Below, in pieces: positions 61,274 through 64,000 of a DNA stretch of 64,000 nucleotides (the first letter of the stretch is position 1; the number at the start of each line of letters is the position of its first letter). This DNA comes from an uncultured Verrucomicrobiota bacterium. GTDB lineage: Bacteria; Verrucomicrobiota; Verrucomicrobiia; Limisphaerales; UBA9464. The position numbers and the translations under genes are program-made. The stretch lies in assembly GCA_903939515.1 (NCBI GenBank), contig CAJAHH010000049.1, forward strand, positions 46,936 to 110,935, given 5' to 3'. Below the pieces are notes generated by a model. The model saw only the letters and a list, made by a program, of their open reading frames with translations, made no database searches and had not been told where the DNA came from.

Positions 61274-63361
61274 ATGAAGAGCCGTGCTTCCCTCCTGTTC
61301 GCTAGTCTGATTTCAGCGGGTATCTCTGCCCTGGCTGGGAACCCCACGTCTCCCCAAGAGTTGTTTTCACTGCAAAAGGTCTGGGATGTCCGTCTCGAGT
61401 TTCCGGCTGGGCAGTGGCAAGCGCTCGAGCCCAAGGGAGGCGGTGACGGGCCCTTTGGGGGTCGAGGCGGCTTCAACCCAAACCGTTTCATGGCGCCCGT
61501 ATGGTTGAAGGCCCTAGACGCCAACCAAGACGCCTCGGTGACTCGGGAAGAGTTTTTTGGAGCCTTTCGTCGCTGGTCTTCGGAATGGGACAAAGAGAAG
61601 AAGGGGCATTTGGATACCGATGCCCTGCGCGAGGGCTTCAATCAGGCTCTGTCGATGAATCCCGGTGGCCCCGGCGGTCGTCCGGGTGGCGGCGGCGGTG
61701 GTTTTGGTCCGAAGCTCCTAGCTAAGGACGGCGGACGCAACGGACTCAGTGGTGCTGCGGGTCTCGTTTTCGAATACGTCCACGCTGATTTGGAGATCGC
61801 TGGTACTCGCTTGACCAATGTCGCCGTGCGTTACAAGGGCAACGGCACCTACATGGGTTCTCGTATGAGCGACAAAAAATCTCTCAAGCTCGACCTCAAC
61901 GAGTTCGTCTCCAACCAGCAGTTTGCCGGGGTGGCCAAGATCAATCTCCACAACAACGTCACCGACGCCTCGTGGATGAATGAGCCCTTGTCGTACGCCT
62001 TGTATCGCGATGCTGGAGTTCCGGCGCCGCGCACCACCTATGCGCGGGTTCGGGTTACGGCATCGGGAGCCCACACCAACGACTATTTGGGTCTGTATTC
62101 CATCGTCGAAAATCCCGACAACCACTGGGCGGACGGGCATTTCGGCACCAAGAAAGGCGCCATCTTCAAGCCGGTGACACCGACCTTGTTTCAACACTTG
62201 GGGGACGATTGGAAGGCCTACCAGCAAATCTACGACGCCAAGTCCGAGCTGACGGCAAAACAAAAGCAACGGGTCATCGACTTCGCGCGACTCGTCACCC
62301 AGGCCAGCGACACGGACTTCGCTCGTCGAGCCCCAGAGTTCCTTGATGTTGAGGCCTTTGGTCGTTTTATGGCGGTGACTGTGTGGCTCAGCACCCTCGA
62401 TTCGATTCTGACCCTCGGTCAAAATTACGTGATGTACCTGCATCCGAAGACCGATCGGTTCCAGTTCGTACCGTGGGATCTCGACCATTCCTTCGGCAAT
62501 TTCCCCATGCAGGGCAGCCAAGAGCAGCGCGAACAACTCAGTGTTCAGAAGCCCTGGTCCGGCCAGAACCGCTTTTTCGAGCGAGTCTTCGCGGTACCTG
62601 CATTTAAGGATGCCTACTTGGCCCGCATGAAGGAGTTTCAGGGCACGATTTTCCAACCGGAGCGTCTGACTCGGCAGGTGGATGAAGTGGGCGCGCTGCT
62701 GCGCCCGAGTGTGGCGGAGGAGTCGCCCGAAAAACTGGAGCGCTTCAACCAGGTGGTTTCGGGCAAAGCTGTGGCCGGCAACACGTTTGGCGGCGGCGGC
62801 CCGGGTGGCCCTCGCGGCAACGGACGGCCAGGAGAGAATGGTCGACCCGGCGGCCCAGGAGGTTCCGGAGGCTTTGGAGGTCCTAGCGGCCCCGGCGGCC
62901 CTGGCGGTCCCGGCCGTGGAGGTCCCGGCCTAAATCCCTTTGGCGATCCTCCCAAGCCCATCAAGGGTTTCGTGTTGCTGCGCCATCAGTCGGTCGCAGC
63001 CCAGTTGGCGGGAACGTCGCCCGGGATGGAACTCGGTATGCCCGGCGGCCCCGGTGGTCGTGGAGGTCGTGGAAGTCGTGGGGGTCCCGGGGGTCCAGAG
63101 GGCCGTGGTGGTCCGGGGGGTCCGGGTGGAGGTCCAGATCGTGGCCCTGGTGGTGGCCCTGGTGGTTTTGGTCCGGGTATGTTCATCGCTCAGCCCGTGA
63201 CGGAATCGGCCGATACGGATCACGACGGCAAGATCACTGCCCGCGAATGGACAACCATGGCTGAGCATTGGTGGACCCAGTGGGACAAGGCCCAGAAAGG
63301 TTCGGTCAACGAAGAGCAAATCGTCGACGGACTCTCCGCCATCTTCCCTCAGCCCCGCTAA
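61274..63361 (+). CDS. Exported CotH-like kinase-fold protein with EF-hands and collagen-like repeats
   Basis: The 695-residue protein has a signal peptide (A-S-L-L-F-A-S-L-I-S-A-G-I-S-A-L-A). Then come an EF-hand-like loop D-A-N-Q-D-A-S-V-T-R-E-E-F near residue 82 and a partner loop. A CotH domain spans about 155-480, with V-R-Y-K-G-N-G-T-Y, KINLHNNVTDASWMNEPLSY and QFVPWDLDHSFGNF. The C-terminal third has long G-P-G/G-x-G repeats (about 510-560 and 590-640), and a last EF-hand D-T-D-H-D-G-K-I-T-A-R-E-W near residue 650. CotH proteins phosphorylate secreted proteins in spore coats, but bacterial relatives with these additions are untested. It is divergent from the glycosidase. Confidence 0.85.
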   Translation: MKSRASLLFASLISAGISALAGNPTSPQELFSLQKVWDVRLEFPAGQWQALEPKGGGDGPFGGRGGFNPNRFMAPVWLKALDANQDASVTREEFFGAFRRWSSEWDKEKKGHLDTDALREGFNQALSMNPGGPGGRPGGGGGGFGPKLLAKDGGRNGLSGAAGLVFEYVHADLEIAGTRLTNVAVRYKGNGTYMGSRMSDKKSLKLDLNEFVSNQQFAGVAKINLHNNVTDASWMNEPLSYALYRDAGVPAPRTTYARVRVTASGAHTNDYLGLYSIVENPDNHWADGHFGTKKGAIFKPVTPTLFQHLGDDWKAYQQIYDAKSELTAKQKQRVIDFARLVTQASDTDFARRAPEFLDVEAFGRFMAVTVWLSTLDSILTLGQNYVMYLHPKTDRFQFVPWDLDHSFGNFPMQGSQEQREQLSVQKPWSGQNRFFERVFAVPAFKDAYLARMKEFQGTIFQPERLTRQVDEVGALLRPSVAEESPEKLERFNQVVSGKAVAGNTFGGGGPGGPRGNGRPGENGRPGGPGGSGGFGGPSGPGGPGGPGRGGPGLNPFGDPPKPIKGFVLLRHQSVAAQLAGTSPGMELGMPGGPGGRGGRGSRGGPGGPEGRGGPGGPGGGPDRGPGGGPGGFGPGMFIAQPVTESADTDHDGKITAREWTTMAEHWWTQWDKAQKGSVNEEQIVDGLSAIFPQPR

Positions 63362-63481
63362 TCCCGCCGGGGTCGGTCCCACACATTTACACAAAAGGGG
63401 CCACTCTCGCTTATTTTTAATTATTGGAGACAGGCTCCATAAGGAGAGATTTTTGGGTGCGCGGGCGGGTGGTGGCTCCGC

Positions 63482-63589
63482 GGGACCGGTCCTGCGCTCG
63501 CAGAGAGGCTCGGGGGAGGAAGTCGCCTTCGCGCTGCGCGCGAGGGGTTTGGGTGATCGCCTCCAATGCTCGTTCCGGCTCGGTCCCGC
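63482..63589. repeat. Intergenic repeat, family B, full copy
   Basis: Nearly identical to the copy at 61110-61217, in the same orientation. It starts CGGGACCGG (63482-63490) and ends CGGTCCCG (63582-63589), with the inner CTCGCAG, CGCGCTGCGCGCG and CCTCCAATGCTCGTTCCGG conserved. It lies 120 bp after the CotH-like gene; the two copies therefore bracket that gene. Confidence 0.85.
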
Positions 63590-63637
63590 TGCTGCCCCCA
63601 AGTTGGCTGTTAGCCCCCGGATGTCGCCCTAGGATCT

Positions 63638-63711
63638 CCTAGGTAGGGACCGATCTCCGAGCGGCCCGTGTGTGCCGACGCGGCGCTTTCGGAGAAATCG
63701 CCCCACCTCGG
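63638..63711. repeat. Intergenic repeat, family A, short copy
   Basis: A compact copy begins CTAGGTAGGGACCGATCTCC (63639) and reaches CGGCGCTTTCGGAGAAATCG then CCCCACCTCGG. It lacks the longer middle of the copy at 13009-13133. It lies directly before another family A copy. Confidence 0.75.
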
Positions 63712-63742
63712 AGGTGCTCAGGCGAGGCCGAGTTTGTAGCGG

Positions 63743-63888
63743 GAATCCGGGATGTAGCCCGATGAGGCGCCCAGGCTGATTCTGCTTCTAGGTAGGGACC
63801 GATCTCCGAGCGGTCCTGTGCTGTGGCGGGCCTGCTCTGCGGTGTTCCATGCCCGCAGACATTGGCGCTTTCGGAGAAATCGCCCTAC
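63743..63888. repeat. Intergenic repeat, family A, copy interrupted at its 3' end
   Basis: GGGATGTAGCCCGATGAGG (about 63748) leads to CTAGGTAGGGACCGATCTCC (63788) and GGCGCTTTCGGAGAAATCGC, then CCTAC at 63884-63888. In other copies the next bases are CTCGGAGG or CTCAGAAG, but here GTGTGAAC follows. The copy therefore appears interrupted exactly after CCCTAC. Confidence 0.75.
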
Positions 63889-64000
63889 GTGTGAACATGA
63901 AACTGAAACGACTAACCGGTGAAAGACCGAGTACGGTGCTGGCATGGCGCCGTGTAGCTGAAGGTAACTGCGTCGCTGAGAGGCGGGGTGGGAAACAACC
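63889..64000 (+). mobile_element. Possible 5' end of a group II intron (cut by window edge)
   Basis: The sequence begins GTGTG, which fits the GUGYG 5' consensus of bacterial group II introns, right at the point where a family A repeat is interrupted. About 30 bases on, AACCGGTGAAAGACCGAGTA (63914-63933) resembles the G-G-U-G-A-A/G-A-G-x-C-C element near the start of domain I. CTGAAGGTAACTGCGTCGC and GGTGGGAAACAACC at the end look like further domain I loops. This is pattern recognition from memory. The reverse transcriptase and domain V, if present, lie outside the window. Confidence 0.45.

Noticed and set aside
61018..61641. N-terminal extension of the GH95-like frame
   Set aside because: The frame is open but crosses a family B repeat and the 5' end of the divergent CotH gene. 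The signal peptide at ATG 61017 is a better start.

Overview
The window looks like a chromosomal segment from a member of the Verrucomicrobiota (PVC superphylum), probably a free-living, Pedosphaera/Limisphaerales-like lineage. The evidence is two large DUF1549/DUF1553 proteins with planctomycete-type cytochrome motifs, a DUF1501 protein, a Cys-type sulfatase, a CotH-family protein with collagen-like repeats, a type II-style pseudopilin, and a gene cluster that matches the Akkermansia Amuc_1098-1101 pilus/secretin locus in order and architecture. lpxB and TonB/ExbB/ExbD genes indicate a Gram-negative envelope. By eye the DNA is GC-rich, and most starts have no obvious Shine-Dalgarno sequence. 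No rRNA or tRNA gene was recognised.

Layout. 1-2.1 kb: start of a DUF58 gene (cut by the left edge) after moxR, then a GYF-RDD membrane protein. 2.6-5 kb: tonB-exbB-exbD-exbD energy-transduction operon. 5.2-13 kb: PQQ-like propeller protein, TIM-barrel sugar isomerase-like protein, lysA, a pseudopilin, a zinc alcohol dehydrogenase and two rhomboid proteins. 13-27 kb: lpxB, a cytochrome/DUF1549/DUF1553 protein, moaA, a coiled-coil protein, a Lon-N-domain protein with two ABC-2 permeases, a cyclopropane-fatty-acid-synthase-like methyltransferase, a sugar dehydrogenase, a DMT transporter, a TPR protein and a HAD phosphatase.

27.3-40.5 kb is the most distinctive part: a co-directional cluster of seven genes that ends at a strong terminator. 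It encodes a PilM-like actin-fold protein with a fused PilN-like tail, an Amuc_1100-like pilus protein, an Amuc_1099-like bitopic protein, a secretin with long glycine-rich inserts, and three large exported proteins of unknown function. The likely picture is an inner-membrane platform, a periplasmic bridge and an outer-membrane channel, with the exported proteins as candidate substrates or surface partners.

40.5-45.6 kb is housekeeping: coaE, pyrE, nth, a divergent ClpX-like ATPase, two small envelope proteins and lepB. 45.7-53.1 kb is a minus-strand PVC-type group (DUF1501, DUF1549/1553, monoheme cytochrome-like protein, sulfatase) with a rhodanese gene on the other strand. 53.1-58.2 kb: galE, icd, rpoZ, smpB and a fatty-acid desaturase. 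58.5-63.4 kb: a GH95-like glycosidase divergent from a CotH-like protein.

Two families of non-coding repeats occupy several intergenic gaps. Family A carries GGACCGATCTCCGAGCGGTCC and GGCGCTTTCGGAGAAATCGCC cores; family B is about 105 bp with CGGGACCGG/CCGGTCCCG ends. One family A copy at the right edge is interrupted by sequence that resembles the 5' end of a group II intron.
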